Assembly (NCBI GenBank): GCA_965229335.1
Contig: OZ245874.1
Coordinates: forward strand, 2,356,001-2,420,000
Length of the DNA stretch: 64,000 nucleotides
Direction: 5' to 3'
DNA from: JAFKFH01 sp017307375
GTDB lineage: Bacteria > Pseudomonadota > Alphaproteobacteria > Ferrovibrionales > Ferrovibrionaceae
In this document: positions 34,524 through 43,431 of the stretch, piece by piece
How positions within the stretch are numbered: position 1 is the first letter of the stretch
Layout: each line of letters starts with the position of its first letter
Program-made: the position numbers and the translations under genes
Notes under the pieces: generated by a model
The model's input: only the letters and a program-made list of their open reading frames with translations
What the model was told of the DNA's origin: nothing
The model's database searches: none

Positions 34524-36365
34524 TTACTTCGACTTGACGAAGGTCGCGATGTCGCCCTTCAACTCGGTAGACTGGCGGGTCAGCTCGTCGGCGGCGCCGA
34601 GCAAATCGCCGACCGAGTCGCCGGTCGAGCGCGCCATGTCCGAGACCTGGTGGATCGACGCGGTCACCTGGGTGGCGCCGGCCGCGGCCTGCTGGACGTT
34701 GCGGCTGATCTCGGCCGTCGACGCCGATTGCTGTTCGACGGCGGCGGCGATCGAGCCGGAAATCTCGTTGATCTGGTCGACGGTGACGCCGATCCGGCCA
34801 ATGGCCGCGACCGCTTCCCTGGTCTGCCCCTGGATCGCGGCGATCTGCGCCGAGATCTGCTCGGTGGCCTTGGCCGTCTGGTTGGCCAGCGTCTTGACCT
34901 CGGAGGCGACGACGGCAAAGCCCTTGCCGGCCTCGCCGGCGCGCGCCGCCTCGATCGTCGCATTCAGCGCCAGCAGGTTGGTCTGCCCGGCGATGGTGCG
35001 GATCAGCGCTACGATCTCGTTGATCGCCTCGGCGGTGCCGGCAAGCGTGGTGACGGCGGCATTGCTGGTGCTGGCCTCGTCGGCGGCCGAGCGCGCCACC
35101 CGCGACGCCTGGGCGACCTGGTTGGAGATCTCGCGGATCGAGGCCGAGAGTTCCTCGGATGCCGCGGCGACCGTCTGCAGGTTGGCCGACGACTGCTCGG
35201 CGGCCGCCGCCACGTCGTTGGCCTGCTCGCCGGTGCGCAGCGCGTTGGTCTTCAGCCCCTCGGCCGTCGCCTGCAGTTCGGTCGCGGCGGCGGACACCGC
35301 GCCGACGACTTCCTCGACCCGCCCCGTCAGCCTGACGGTGTCGGTGATGACCGACCAGGAGACCATCGGCCCGAGATAGCGGCCATCCGTGCCGATGACC
35401 GCCGAGGCATTGAGGTCGAGCGTTTCCGGCCCCACCTTGATGCGGGCACGGAACGGCAGGTTCTGCGGGTCGGCCAGGATGCGGCGCTGATGGGCCGGGT
35501 TCTTGTGGAACACGTCGATCGACTTGCCCAGCATGTCGTCGGCCTTGACCGGCAGGTAGGCTTCCAGCCGGCGGAACGTCTCGATCGCGGTACGGTTCAG
35601 GTAGACGAGCCGGAGATCCTCGGGCTCGGCCATCATCACGTTGATCGGCATGTTGTCGAGCATCTGCATCAGCCGCGCGACCTCGGCTTCCTGGCGCTTC
35701 TGCTCGGTGACGATCGACCAGGTCAGCATCGTGCCGGTATAGCTGCCGTCCGGGCCGGTCAGCGCGGTCACGAACAGGCCGAGCTGCTCGTCGCCCAGGC
35801 GGATCGTGGTCTTGAACGGCAGGTTCTTCGGATCGGCCAGCAGGCGGCGCTGGTGCTCGGGATGCTTGTGGAAGATGTCGATCGACTGGCCGATCAGCGT
35901 GTCGACCTTGACCGGCAGCAGATGTTCCAGCCGCTTCAGCGTGTCCTTGGTCGCCTGGTTCATGTAGACGATGCGCAGGTCGCGGTTGCAGGTCATGATG
36001 TTGACCGGCGCCTGCTCCAGCATCTGGGTCAGCTGGTTGTTGTGCGCTTCCAGCGCGTCGCTCGCGGTGGTGTCGCTGACGGCGATGACCTGGCCGCCGG
36101 CATCGTCCGCCGCCGAAACCAGTTTCAGACGGCGCTCGCCGTCGTCGACGCGGCCCTGGCCCAGCGCTGCCTTCGCACGTTCGGCGGCGCGGTCGCCCAG
36201 CATCCGGCTGGCTGCTTGATTCGCGTAGGAAGGCTTGCCGCTCGCATCGAGCGCGACCAGCCCGATCGGGGCGCGATCGAGCAGCCGATGCGCGAAATCC
36301 TTCGCGCGATGCTCGCTTTCGAGTTGCTGGGTCAGATCGAGAAAAGTCTTTTTCGGCAGCAGCAT
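34524..36365 (-). CDS. Soluble chemoreceptor with three PAS domains
   Basis: A 613-residue methyl-accepting protein with no membrane segment. PAS domains lie at about 15-105, 107-225 and 230-345, followed by the signalling domain with the hairpin tip RTIAGQTNLLALNATIEAAR. PAS2 and PAS3 are close copies (LPVK.D.LGQSIDIFHK.PEHQRR pattern in both). It should sense a cytoplasmic ligand or redox state and control CheA. GGAGGGG precedes ATG 36365. No CheB/CheR pentapeptide tether is present at the C-terminus. Confidence 0.9.
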   Translation of the reverse strand: MLLPKKTFLDLTQQLESEHRAKDFAHRLLDRAPIGLVALDASGKPSYANQAASRMLGDRAAERAKAALGQGRVDDGERRLKLVSAADDAGGQVIAVSDTTASDALEAHNNQLTQMLEQAPVNIMTCNRDLRIVYMNQATKDTLKRLEHLLPVKVDTLIGQSIDIFHKHPEHQRRLLADPKNLPFKTTIRLGDEQLGLFVTALTGPDGSYTGTMLTWSIVTEQKRQEAEVARLMQMLDNMPINVMMAEPEDLRLVYLNRTAIETFRRLEAYLPVKADDMLGKSIDVFHKNPAHQRRILADPQNLPFRARIKVGPETLDLNASAVIGTDGRYLGPMVSWSVITDTVRLTGRVEEVVGAVSAAATELQATAEGLKTNALRTGEQANDVAAAAEQSSANLQTVAAASEELSASIREISNQVAQASRVARSAADEASTSNAAVTTLAGTAEAINEIVALIRTIAGQTNLLALNATIEAARAGEAGKGFAVVASEVKTLANQTAKATEQISAQIAAIQGQTREAVAAIGRIGVTVDQINEISGSIAAAVEQQSASTAEISRNVQQAAAGATQVTASIHQVSDMARSTGDSVGDLLGAADELTRQSTELKGDIATFVKSK

Positions 36366-36466
36366 GGCATATCCCCTCCGTGACCCCTGGAGGATACAAA
36401 AGTCGCGTATGACGGGGTGTGAGTGTTTGTAAAGAAAGTTGAGAATAGCGAGCCGTTCGCAAATAT

Positions 36467-37384
36467 TCAGGCAAGCAGCGCCAGCATGAGCGGCATTGTA
36501 AGTGCCGCGGCCAATGTCATCAGCGTAATGATCGTCGCCATCAGTCTCGCATCGCCGCCCATCTGTCGCGCCAGCGTGTAGGACGCTGGCGCGGTCGGCA
36601 TCGCCGCCCACAGCACGGCGATCTCGCGCGTCAGCCCGTCGACCCCGAACAGGCGGCACATCAGCCACACGGCGACCGGCATCACCAGCAGCCGCCCGGC
36701 CAGCGCGATGGCGACGGCGCGCCCGCCGCCGCCGATCGCCCGGAGATCGAGGCCGGCGCCGGCGGCCAGCAGTCCGAGCGCCACGGCCGCGTCGGCCATG
36801 GTCTTGGCCGCCGGGTCGAGCGGGCCGGGCAGGCCGATGCCGGTGACGTTCAGCGCGAATCCGGCGAGGCAGCCGAGGATCAGCGGGTTGCGGGCGATCG
36901 CCCTGGCCTGCTGCCAGGCCGTCGGCACCCGGCCCGGCGCGGCGTAGCGGGCCAGGATGGCGACGCACCAGACGTTCAGCACCGGAATCATCACCGCCAT
37001 GCACAGCCCGAAGACGGCGAGGCCCTGGGCGCCGTACAGCGCCTGGGCAATGCCGACCCCGACGACCGAATTGAACCGGGTGACGCCCTGGAAGACCGAG
37101 GTGAAGCCCGGCCCGTCGGCGGCGACCAGCCAGCGGCCGGCAACGAGGCTGGCGGCGACGACGCCCGCACCGAGCAGCAGCGCCCCGGCGAGCGGCCCGA
37201 GTTCGAGCCCGCCCAGCCGGGCATTGGCACAGGTCCGCGCCAGCAGGACCGGGAACAGCACGAAATAGAACAGGCGGTCGACGCCGATCCAGAACGGCCC
37301 GTCGAACACCCGGATACGCCGCAGCCCGTAGCCGGCGGCGATCAGCAGGAACGTCGGGACCAGCGCGAAGAAGACCGCGAGCAT
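36467..37384 (-). CDS. AEC-family transporter
   Basis: A 305-residue integral membrane protein with about ten hydrophobic segments and the family's two-half layout. Near the middle an amphipathic GLPGPLDPAAKTMADAAVALGLLAAGAGL segment matches the auxin-efflux/malonate permease (Mem_trans) family (stretch split in meaning, motif core PLDPAAKTM). The substrate is unknown. Its ATG overlaps the ruvX stop by one base. Confidence 0.88.
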   Translation of the reverse strand: MLAVFFALVPTFLLIAAGYGLRRIRVFDGPFWIGVDRLFYFVLFPVLLARTCANARLGGLELGPLAGALLLGAGVVAASLVAGRWLVAADGPGFTSVFQGVTRFNSVVGVGIAQALYGAQGLAVFGLCMAVMIPVLNVWCVAILARYAAPGRVPTAWQQARAIARNPLILGCLAGFALNVTGIGLPGPLDPAAKTMADAAVALGLLAAGAGLDLRAIGGGGRAVAIALAGRLLVMPVAVWLMCRLFGVDGLTREIAVLWAAMPTAPASYTLARQMGGDARLMATIITLMTLAAALTMPLMLALLA

Positions 37385-37863
37385 CAGCCTGCCGGCGGCA
37401 GGTGCTTCAGATGGTCGAGCAGGCCTTGCAGGATGTAGGCGGCGGCGAGCTTGTCGACCAGTTCGGCGCGGCGGGCCCGGCTGGCATCGGCCTCGAGCAG
37501 GGTGCGGGTGACCGCGACGGTCGACAGGCGCTCGTCCCAGTAGATCGCCGGGACGTCGAGGAAGGGTTCGAGGTTGCGGGCGAACTGGCGGGTCGACTGG
37601 CAGCGCGGCCCCTCCTTGCCGTCCATTTCGACCGGATAGCCGATGACGATCCCGCCGACCCCTTCCTTCTTCACCGCCGCGGCGATGTCGGTGGCGTCCT
37701 GGGTGAACTTGCGCCGCTTGATCAGCGCATAGGGCGAGGCGATGGTCAGCGTGCCGTCCGACAAGGCCAGGCCGATCGTCTTGGTGCCGACGTCGAGGCC
37801 GAGCAGCCGGGCATGGCGCGGCAGAATTGCCAGCAGGGCGGCGGGGTTGCCGAGGATTTCCAC
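37384..37863 (-). CDS. ruvX: Holliday junction resolvase-like protein RuvX (YqgF)
   Basis: A 159-residue RNase H-fold nuclease: LLGLDVGTKTIGLALSD at the start, then GIVIGYPVEMDG, and WDERLSTV near the end, with catalytic acids in each. It takes part in pre-16S rRNA processing or recombination. The GTG at 37863 gives the usual length; no ATG lies between it and the first motif. It is divergent from gatC. Confidence 0.93.
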   Translation of the reverse strand: MEILGNPAALLAILPRHARLLGLDVGTKTIGLALSDGTLTIASPYALIKRRKFTQDATDIAAAVKKEGVGGIVIGYPVEMDGKEGPRCQSTRQFARNLEPFLDVPAIYWDERLSTVAVTRTLLEADASRARRAELVDKLAAAYILQGLLDHLKHLPPAG

Positions 37864-37956
37864 GGGTGCTAGTGTCCGGCCGCGCCGCGGCGCGGCATCA
37901 ATGCCGCGCTTGCGGCGAATCCCTGCGAATTCTGTGGCATGACGTGAAGGTGGCAT

Positions 37957-38244
37957 ATGTCGCTCGATAACGCCACGGTCGCGAAGATCGCGCGTCTGGC
38001 CCGCCTCAAGATCGACGAGGCGGCGCTGGCGCCGATGGCGGCCGAGCTGAACCAGATCCTCGAGTTCGTCGAAGAACTCGGCGCCGTGAATACCGACGGC
38101 GTGCCCCCGCTCACCTCGGTCGTGGCGACGCAATTGAAGATGCGCGACGACGTCGTCACCGACGGCGGCTATCCGGAAAAGGTGCTGGCCAACGCGCCGG
38201 CGGCCGAGCAGGGCTTCTACACCGTACCGAAGGTGGTCGAATAA
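37957..38244 (+). CDS. gatC: Asp-tRNA(Asn)/Glu-tRNA(Gln) amidotransferase subunit C
   Basis: A 95-residue protein with the GatC pattern VAKIARLARLKI, LNQILEFVEELGAVNTDGVPP and the C-terminal REGFYTVPKVVE-like end. It stabilises the GatCAB complex. The TAA stop overlaps the gatA ATG by one base. Confidence 0.96.
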   Translation: MSLDNATVAKIARLARLKIDEAALAPMAAELNQILEFVEELGAVNTDGVPPLTSVVATQLKMRDDVVTDGGYPEKVLANAPAAEQGFYTVPKVVE

Positions 38245-39719
38245 TGACGATCGACCTGACCCGCCTGACCATCGCCGGGGCGCGCGATGCGCTGGCCCGC
38301 GGCGAGTTCACGGCCGTCGAACTGACCGACGCGGCCTTGGCCGCGGCCGAGCGCGCGCGACCGCTGAACAGCCTGATCACCGAGACGCCGGAACTGGCCC
38401 GCAAGCAGGCCGCCGCCTCCGACGCGCGGCGCGCCCAGGGTCGTGCCGGCAAGCTCGACGGTATCCCGCTCGCGGTCAAGGATCTCTATTGCACCGAGGG
38501 CGTGCTGACCACGGCGGGCAGCCATATCCTCGACAACTTCGTGCCCCCCTATGAATCCACCGTCACGGCGCAGTTGTTCGCCGAGGGCGCGGTCATGGTC
38601 GGCAAGGCCAATCTCGACCAGTTCGGCATGGGTGGCTCGAACGAGAATTCGCATTTCGGCCCGGCGGTGAACCCCTGGCGCCGCCGGGGCGACACGACCC
38701 GGCTGGTGCCCGGCGGCTCGTCCGGTGGCTCGGCCGCCGCAGTCGCCGCCGGCATCGCGCTGGGGTCCACTGCGACCGATACCGGCGGTTCGATCCGCCA
38801 GCCCGCGGCCTTCAACGGCGTCACCGGGCTGAAGCCGACCTACGGCCGCTGCTCGCGCTGGGGCATCATCGCCTTTGCCTCGTCGCTCGACCAGGCCGGG
38901 CCGATCGCCCGCGACGTGCGCGACTGTGCGATCATGCTGGGCGCGATGGCCGGCCATGACCCGAAGGATTCGACCTCGGTCGATCGTCCGGTGCCGGACT
39001 ACGAAGCCGGCCTGGAGGACGGGATCAAGGGGCTGCGCATCGGCGTGCCGCGGGAATACCGCGTCGACGGCATGCCGGCCGAGATCGAGAAGCTGTGGGC
39101 CGACGGCATTGCCTGGGCGCGCGATGCCGGGGCCGAGATCGTCGATATCAGCCTGCCCCATACCAAACACGCGCTGGCGACCTACTACATCGTCGCCCCG
39201 GCCGAGGCGTCGTCGAACCTGGCGCGCTACGACGGCGTGCGCTACGGCCTGCGGGTGCCGGGCAACGATCTCAACGAGCTTTACGAGAATACCCGTGCCG
39301 AAGGCTTCGGCGCGGAAGTGCGCCGCCGCATCCTGATCGGCACCTACGTGCTGTCGGCCGGCTATTACGATGCCTACTACCTCAAGGCCCAGAAGGTGCG
39401 CACGCTGCTGCTGCGCGACTTCGAGCAGGCCTTCGGCCGGGTCGACGCCATCCTGGCGCCGACCACGCCGGGCGCCGCCTACGGCATCGGCGAGAAGTCG
39501 AACGACCCGGTGGCGATGTATCTCGGCGACGTCTTCACCGTGCCGCTGAACCTCGCCGGCCTGCCCGGCATGTCGCTGCCCGCCGGCCTGTCGGCCGAAG
39601 GGCTGCCGCTGGGGCTGCAGGTGATCGGCCGCGCCTTCGACGAGGGCACGGTCCTCAAGGTCGGCCGCGCGCTGGAGAAGGCTGCCGCCTTCACCGGCCG
39701 GCCCGATGTGTGGTGGTGA
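38244..39719 (+). CDS. gatA: Asp-tRNA(Asn)/Glu-tRNA(Gln) amidotransferase subunit A
   Basis: A 491-residue amidase-signature enzyme. The Ser-cisSer-Lys triad is visible: Lys in GIPLAVKDLY, then PGGSSGGSAAAVAAG and STATDTGGSIRQPA. It releases ammonia from glutamine and feeds it to GatB for amidation of misacylated tRNA. It is translationally coupled to gatC. Confidence 0.97.
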   Translation: MTIDLTRLTIAGARDALARGEFTAVELTDAALAAAERARPLNSLITETPELARKQAAASDARRAQGRAGKLDGIPLAVKDLYCTEGVLTTAGSHILDNFVPPYESTVTAQLFAEGAVMVGKANLDQFGMGGSNENSHFGPAVNPWRRRGDTTRLVPGGSSGGSAAAVAAGIALGSTATDTGGSIRQPAAFNGVTGLKPTYGRCSRWGIIAFASSLDQAGPIARDVRDCAIMLGAMAGHDPKDSTSVDRPVPDYEAGLEDGIKGLRIGVPREYRVDGMPAEIEKLWADGIAWARDAGAEIVDISLPHTKHALATYYIVAPAEASSNLARYDGVRYGLRVPGNDLNELYENTRAEGFGAEVRRRILIGTYVLSAGYYDAYYLKAQKVRTLLLRDFEQAFGRVDAILAPTTPGAAYGIGEKSNDPVAMYLGDVFTVPLNLAGLPGMSLPAGLSAEGLPLGLQVIGRAFDEGTVLKVGRALEKAAAFTGRPDVWW

Positions 39720-39721
39720 GC

Positions 39722-41185
39722 ATGAGCGAGAACAAGAACCTGATCGAAGGGGCCACCGGCCCCTGGGAAATCGTGCTGGGCCTCGAGGTTCACGCCCAGG
39801 TCACCTCGAACGCCAAGCTGTTCTCCGGCGCAGCGACCGCCTTCGGCGCCGAGCCGAATGCCCAGGTCAGCCTGGTCGACGCCGCAATGCCCGGCATGCT
39901 GCCTGTGATCAACCGCTATTGCGTCGAACAGGCGGTGCGGACCGGTCTTGGCCTGAAGGCGCAGATCAACCTGACCTCGCGCTTCGACCGCAAGAACTAC
40001 TTCTACGCCGATCTGCCGCAGGGCTATCAGATCAGCCAGTTCGAGCATCCGATCGTCGGCAAGGGCGTCATCACCCTCGACCTCGCCGACGGTGTCAGCC
40101 GCGAGGTCGGCATCACCCGCCTGCATTTGGAGCAGGATGCGGGCAAGAGCCTGCATGACCAGGCCCCGTCGCTGACCTTCGTCGACCTGAACCGGTCCGG
40201 CGTGGCGCTGATGGAAATCGTCTCCGAGCCCGACATGCGCTCGGCCGAGGAAGCGGGCGCCTACCTGAAGAAGCTGCGCACCATCCTGCGCTATCTCGGC
40301 ACCTGCGACGGCAACATGGAAGAAGGCTCGATGCGGGCCGACGTCAATGTCTCGGTACGCAAGCCCGGCGGCCCGCTGGGGACGCGCTGCGAGATCAAGA
40401 ACGTCAACTCGGTCCGCTTCGTTATGCAGGCGATCGAGTACGAGGCGCGCCGCCAGATCGACATCCTCGAGGGTGGCGGCAAGATCGACCAGGAGACGCG
40501 CCTGTTCGATACCGCCAAGGGCGTGACCCGGACGATGCGGTCGAAGGAGGAGGCGCTCGACTACCGCTACTTCCCCGATCCCGACCTCCTGCCGCTGGTG
40601 CTCGACGAAGCCTGGGTCGAGAAGATCAAGGCCGACCTGCCCGAACTGCCCGACGAGAAGAAGGCCCGCCTGATCGAGAAGATGGGGCTGACGCCCTATG
40701 ACGCGACCGTGCTGGTCGCCGACCAGGACATCGCCGCCTTCTACGAGGCGGTGGCGGCCGGGCGCGACGCCAAGACGGCCGCGAACTGGGTGATCGGCGA
40801 CTTCATGGCCCATTTCAACAAGTCGGGCCAGGACCTGAAGGATTTCACGATCACGGCGCCGAAGCTTGGCCAGCTGATCGACCTGATCACCGACGGCACG
40901 CTGTCGACCCGCTTGGCCAAGGACGTCCTCGAGGCCATGGTCGCCTCGGGCAAGACCGCGCCCGAGATCGTCGAGGAAAAGGGCCTGCGCCAGGTCACCG
41001 ATACCGGCGCGATCGAGGCGGTGATCGCCGAGATCATGGCCAAGAATGCCGACAAGGTCGCCGAGTATCGCGGCGGCAAGGACAAGCTGTTCGGCTTCTT
41101 CGTCGGCCAGGTGATGAAGGCGATGGGCGGCAAGGCCAATCCGGCCGCCCTCAACGACCTGCTGAAGCAGAAGCTGGCCGGCTGA
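39722..41185 (+). CDS. gatB: Asp-tRNA(Asn)/Glu-tRNA(Gln) amidotransferase subunit B
   Basis: A 487-residue protein with the GatB kinase-like core (EIVLGLEVHAQV, FDRKNYFYADLPQGYQISQ, RLHLEQDAGKS, GVALMEIVSEPD, EIKNVNS) and the C-terminal YqeY-like tail domain. It phosphorylates and amidates Glu-tRNA(Gln) or Asp-tRNA(Asn). The ATG is two bases after the gatA stop. A terminator follows at 41211. Confidence 0.97.
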   Translation: MSENKNLIEGATGPWEIVLGLEVHAQVTSNAKLFSGAATAFGAEPNAQVSLVDAAMPGMLPVINRYCVEQAVRTGLGLKAQINLTSRFDRKNYFYADLPQGYQISQFEHPIVGKGVITLDLADGVSREVGITRLHLEQDAGKSLHDQAPSLTFVDLNRSGVALMEIVSEPDMRSAEEAGAYLKKLRTILRYLGTCDGNMEEGSMRADVNVSVRKPGGPLGTRCEIKNVNSVRFVMQAIEYEARRQIDILEGGGKIDQETRLFDTAKGVTRTMRSKEEALDYRYFPDPDLLPLVLDEAWVEKIKADLPELPDEKKARLIEKMGLTPYDATVLVADQDIAAFYEAVAAGRDAKTAANWVIGDFMAHFNKSGQDLKDFTITAPKLGQLIDLITDGTLSTRLAKDVLEAMVASGKTAPEIVEEKGLRQVTDTGAIEAVIAEIMAKNADKVAEYRGGKDKLFGFFVGQVMKAMGGKANPAALNDLLKQKLAG

Positions 41186-41210
41186 CGTTTCGGACATCGC
41201 GGGAAAGATG

Positions 41211-41234
41211 AACGGGCGCCTCGGGGCGCCCGTT
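41211..41234 (+). terminator. Terminator of gatCAB
   Basis: A perfect 10-bp stem (AACGGGCGCC / GGCGCCCGTT) with loop TCGG lies 25 bp after gatB, followed by CTGATTT, a weak T tract. Confidence 0.75.
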
Positions 41235-41241
41235 CTGATTT

Positions 41242-41309
41242 GTGGGTAAAATTCCCACTTGACCGCGTCGGGTTTTGCCGCGATCTTCGTTCGTGGGCAT
41301 ATTTCCCAC
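41242..41309. promoter_or_regulatory. Pair of GTGGG-N7-CCCAC palindromes (candidate operators)
   Basis: Two 17-bp inverted repeats with AT-rich centres sit before the gene at 41341: GTGGGTAAAATTCCCAC at 41242-41258 and GTGGGCATATTTCCCAC at 41293-41309, centres 51 bp apart. The same pattern occurs as a pair before the gene at 58544, centres 30 bp apart. The difference of 21 bp is two helical turns, so both pairs put the sites on the same DNA face relation. This fits a dimeric regulator binding cooperatively. The regulator is unknown. Confidence 0.7.
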
Positions 41310-41340
41310 AAACAGAGCGGGCAACCCCAGGAGAACCTCG

Positions 41341-42243
41341 ATGTCCAGCCGTCTGCGTCTCGCCACCCTGTCGTTCGCCGCGCTTGCGGCCACCACCATG
41401 CTGTCGCCGCCCGCACGCAGCGCGACCCTTTCCACCTATGCCGGCCCGACCTGCAGCGGCAGCTACATCTACGTGCTGCCCGACCTGCCGGTCGCGTCAT
41501 CGACTGCGTCGTCCTCTTCGTCGTCCTCGTCCTCCTCGTCGGTGCCGTTCTCGTCGGCCCACGCCGCTTCGGGCAGCCGGCCGCAACGGACGTCGTCGGT
41601 CTCGCTGACCAATCTCGACGGCACCAATGCCGCCGCCGTCACCGTCTGCGGCTATGCCTCGGGCGCGTTCATCGGCGGTAGCGGCGTGGCCTTGCCGGCC
41701 AACAACGCGCTGGTGGCGATCGACCCCACGCCGACGACGACCTCGGCCACCACCATCGGCCTCACCACGCTGCTGGGCGGCGCGTCGCTCACCACCTACA
41801 CGACGATCAGCGTCGTCATCGCCTCCGACCGGCCGCTGGCGCTGGGCGGCGCCTCCGGCTCGATCCGCGACGGCGTCCGCGCCTCGGGCGGATCGGTGGC
41901 CACCGCCGATCTCGCCTTCGCCAACGCCGGCGAGGTCGCCTCGGGGGCCGGCGTGCTGTTCCTGGCCAATCCGACCGCCTCGGCGGTCAGCTACACGGTC
42001 ACCTTCTACAAGGCCGACGGCACGCTGGTCGCGACCTCGGCCGCCGGTTCGGTCGCGGCCTACCAGGGGGCCCGGGTGGCGATTTCCGGCCTGACCGATT
42101 CGGCCGGGGCCGCGCTGACCCTGACCGGGGCCGAGATCGTGCACGTGAAGACCGCCAGCGGCGTGCTGGGCGGTACGCTGTTCAAGGGCAACCTGGCCAG
42201 CGGCTATTTCGGATCGACGCAAGGGACCTATTCCCCCTATTGA
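41341..42243 (+). CDS. Secreted protein with poly-Ser tract, function unknown
   Basis: A 300-residue protein with a signal peptide (ends ARSA) and a run of about eleven Ser residues near position 60. The rest is rich in Ala, Thr, Gly and Ser with regular hydrophobic strands, suggesting an all-beta fold. Two Cys in the mature N-terminal part could form a disulphide. No family is recognised. AGGAGAA precedes ATG 41341. It follows the palindrome pair at 41242-41309, so it is likely tightly regulated. Confidence 0.75.
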   Translation: MSSRLRLATLSFAALAATTMLSPPARSATLSTYAGPTCSGSYIYVLPDLPVASSTASSSSSSSSSSSVPFSSAHAASGSRPQRTSSVSLTNLDGTNAAAVTVCGYASGAFIGGSGVALPANNALVAIDPTPTTTSATTIGLTTLLGGASLTTYTTISVVIASDRPLALGGASGSIRDGVRASGGSVATADLAFANAGEVASGAGVLFLANPTASAVSYTVTFYKADGTLVATSAAGSVAAYQGARVAISGLTDSAGAALTLTGAEIVHVKTASGVLGGTLFKGNLASGYFGSTQGTYSPY

Positions 42244-42252
42244 TCCGGAGCC

Positions 42253-42281
42253 GGCGGGCGAAGATCCGGACTTCGCCCGCC
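42253..42281. terminator. Bidirectional terminator between convergent genes
   Basis: A perfect 11-bp stem (GGCGGGCGAAG / CTTCGCCCGCC) with a 7-base loop lies between the poly-Ser gene and the convergent lipoprotein gene. Confidence 0.75.
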
Positions 42282-42286
42282 ACCCT

Positions 42287-42583
42287 TCAGTCCACCGTCA
42301 GGCAGCGGGCGGTGACGGCCAGCAGCACGGCGTCGTATCGCAGCTTGGCGGCGGCATCCGGTGCCGGGGCGCTGTCGCGCACATAGGCCGCGAAGCCCCG
42401 GGCGTCTTCCTCGGTCACGGACGAACGGGTAATGTCGGCCCGGCACTCGCATTGCTTCTCGGGCGATCCGTCGCGCTTGCAGGCGGTCGCGACTGCGTCG
42501 CCCGGATCGGCGTCCGAGCACCCGGCGCAGGCGAGCAAGGCGGTGGCAATCAGGGGCAGGGCGAAGCGGCGGGCGGCGGTCAT
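42287..42583 (-). CDS. Small predicted lipoprotein
   Basis: A 98-residue protein with a lipoprotein signal (LPLIATALLACAGCSDAD; lipobox Cys at residue 19 or 22). The mature part has further Cys residues (ATACKRD, QCECRAD, ARCLTVD) that may form disulphides. No function is known. GGGAGA precedes ATG 42583. Confidence 0.7.
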   Translation of the reverse strand: MTAARRFALPLIATALLACAGCSDADPGDAVATACKRDGSPEKQCECRADITRSSVTEEDARGFAAYVRDSAPAPDAAAKLRYDAVLLAVTARCLTVD

Positions 42584-42660
42584 GCGATCTCCCGGGCTTG
42601 CGGCGACAGCGCCAGCCTGAAAAGCTGCGGTCCTGGCTAATCGGGAGGATGTCAGCCGCA

Positions 42661-43362
42661 ATGATCGATCTCTACTACTGGCCAACCCCCAACGGCCATA
42701 AGATCACTTTGTTCCTGGAAGAAGCCGGGCTGCCCTACGCGATCAGGCCGGTCAACATCGGCAAGGGCGAGCAGTTCGAGCCATCGTTCCTCGCGATTGC
42801 ACCGAACAACCGGATGCCCGCGATCGTCGATCACGATCCGGCGGGCGGCGGGGCGCCGGTCAGCCTGTTCGAATCGGGCGCCATCCTGCTCTATCTCGCC
42901 GAAAAGACCGGCAAGTTCATGCCCGGCGACCTCCGCGGCCGCGCCGAGGTGCTGCAGTGGCTGTTCTGGCAGATGGCCGGGCTGGGACCGATGCTCGGCC
43001 AGAACCATCATTTCACCGCCTATGCGCCGGAGAAGATCCCCTACGCGATCGAGCGCTACGTCAAGGAAACCGGGCGTCTCTATGCCGTGCTCGACAAGCG
43101 GCTGGCCGACCGCGCCTTCATCGCCGGCGATGCCTACACCATTGCCGACATGGCTTCCTACCCCTGGATCGTGCCACATGAGCGCCAGGGCCAGAAGCTC
43201 GACGACTTTCCGAACCTCAAGCGCTGGTTCGACGGGATCTGGGCGCGCCCGACGACCAAGAAGGCCTATCAGCTGGGCAAGCAGTACCAGGCCACGGTGC
43301 CGACCTCGGAGGAGGCGCGCAGGATCCTGTTCGGCCAGGATGCCTCGACCATCCGCCGCTGA
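42661..43362 (+). CDS. Glutathione S-transferase family protein, YghU/YfcG-like
   Basis: A 233-residue GST: thioredoxin-like N-terminal domain starting MIDLYYWPTPNGHK, with the NNRMPAIVDHD and FESGAILLYLAEK glutathione-site motifs, then the helical domain with YTIADMASYPW. The TPNG start is the Nu-class signature, whose members reduce disulphides or peroxides with two glutathiones. ATG 42661 is 12 bp after GGGAGG; an ATG at 42649 lies too close to it. It is a paralogue of the gene at 45420. Confidence 0.9.
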   Translation: MIDLYYWPTPNGHKITLFLEEAGLPYAIRPVNIGKGEQFEPSFLAIAPNNRMPAIVDHDPAGGGAPVSLFESGAILLYLAEKTGKFMPGDLRGRAEVLQWLFWQMAGLGPMLGQNHHFTAYAPEKIPYAIERYVKETGRLYAVLDKRLADRAFIAGDAYTIADMASYPWIVPHERQGQKLDDFPNLKRWFDGIWARPTTKKAYQLGKQYQATVPTSEEARRILFGQDASTIRR

Positions 43363-43375
43363 ACGGGCATAATGA

Positions 43376-43405
43376 CCGGCGGCCCCGTCCCGGCGGGGCC
43401 GCCGG
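43376..43405 (+). terminator. Terminator after the first GST gene
   Basis: A 12-bp perfect stem (CCGGCGGCCCCG / CGGGGCCGCCGG) with a 6-base loop, followed by CTTTCCCATTTTT. It overlaps an upstream ATG (43372) of the next ORF, which is why ATG 43432 is preferred for that gene. Confidence 0.85.
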
Positions 43406-43431
43406 CTTTCCCATTTTTCAGCGTGATAGGC

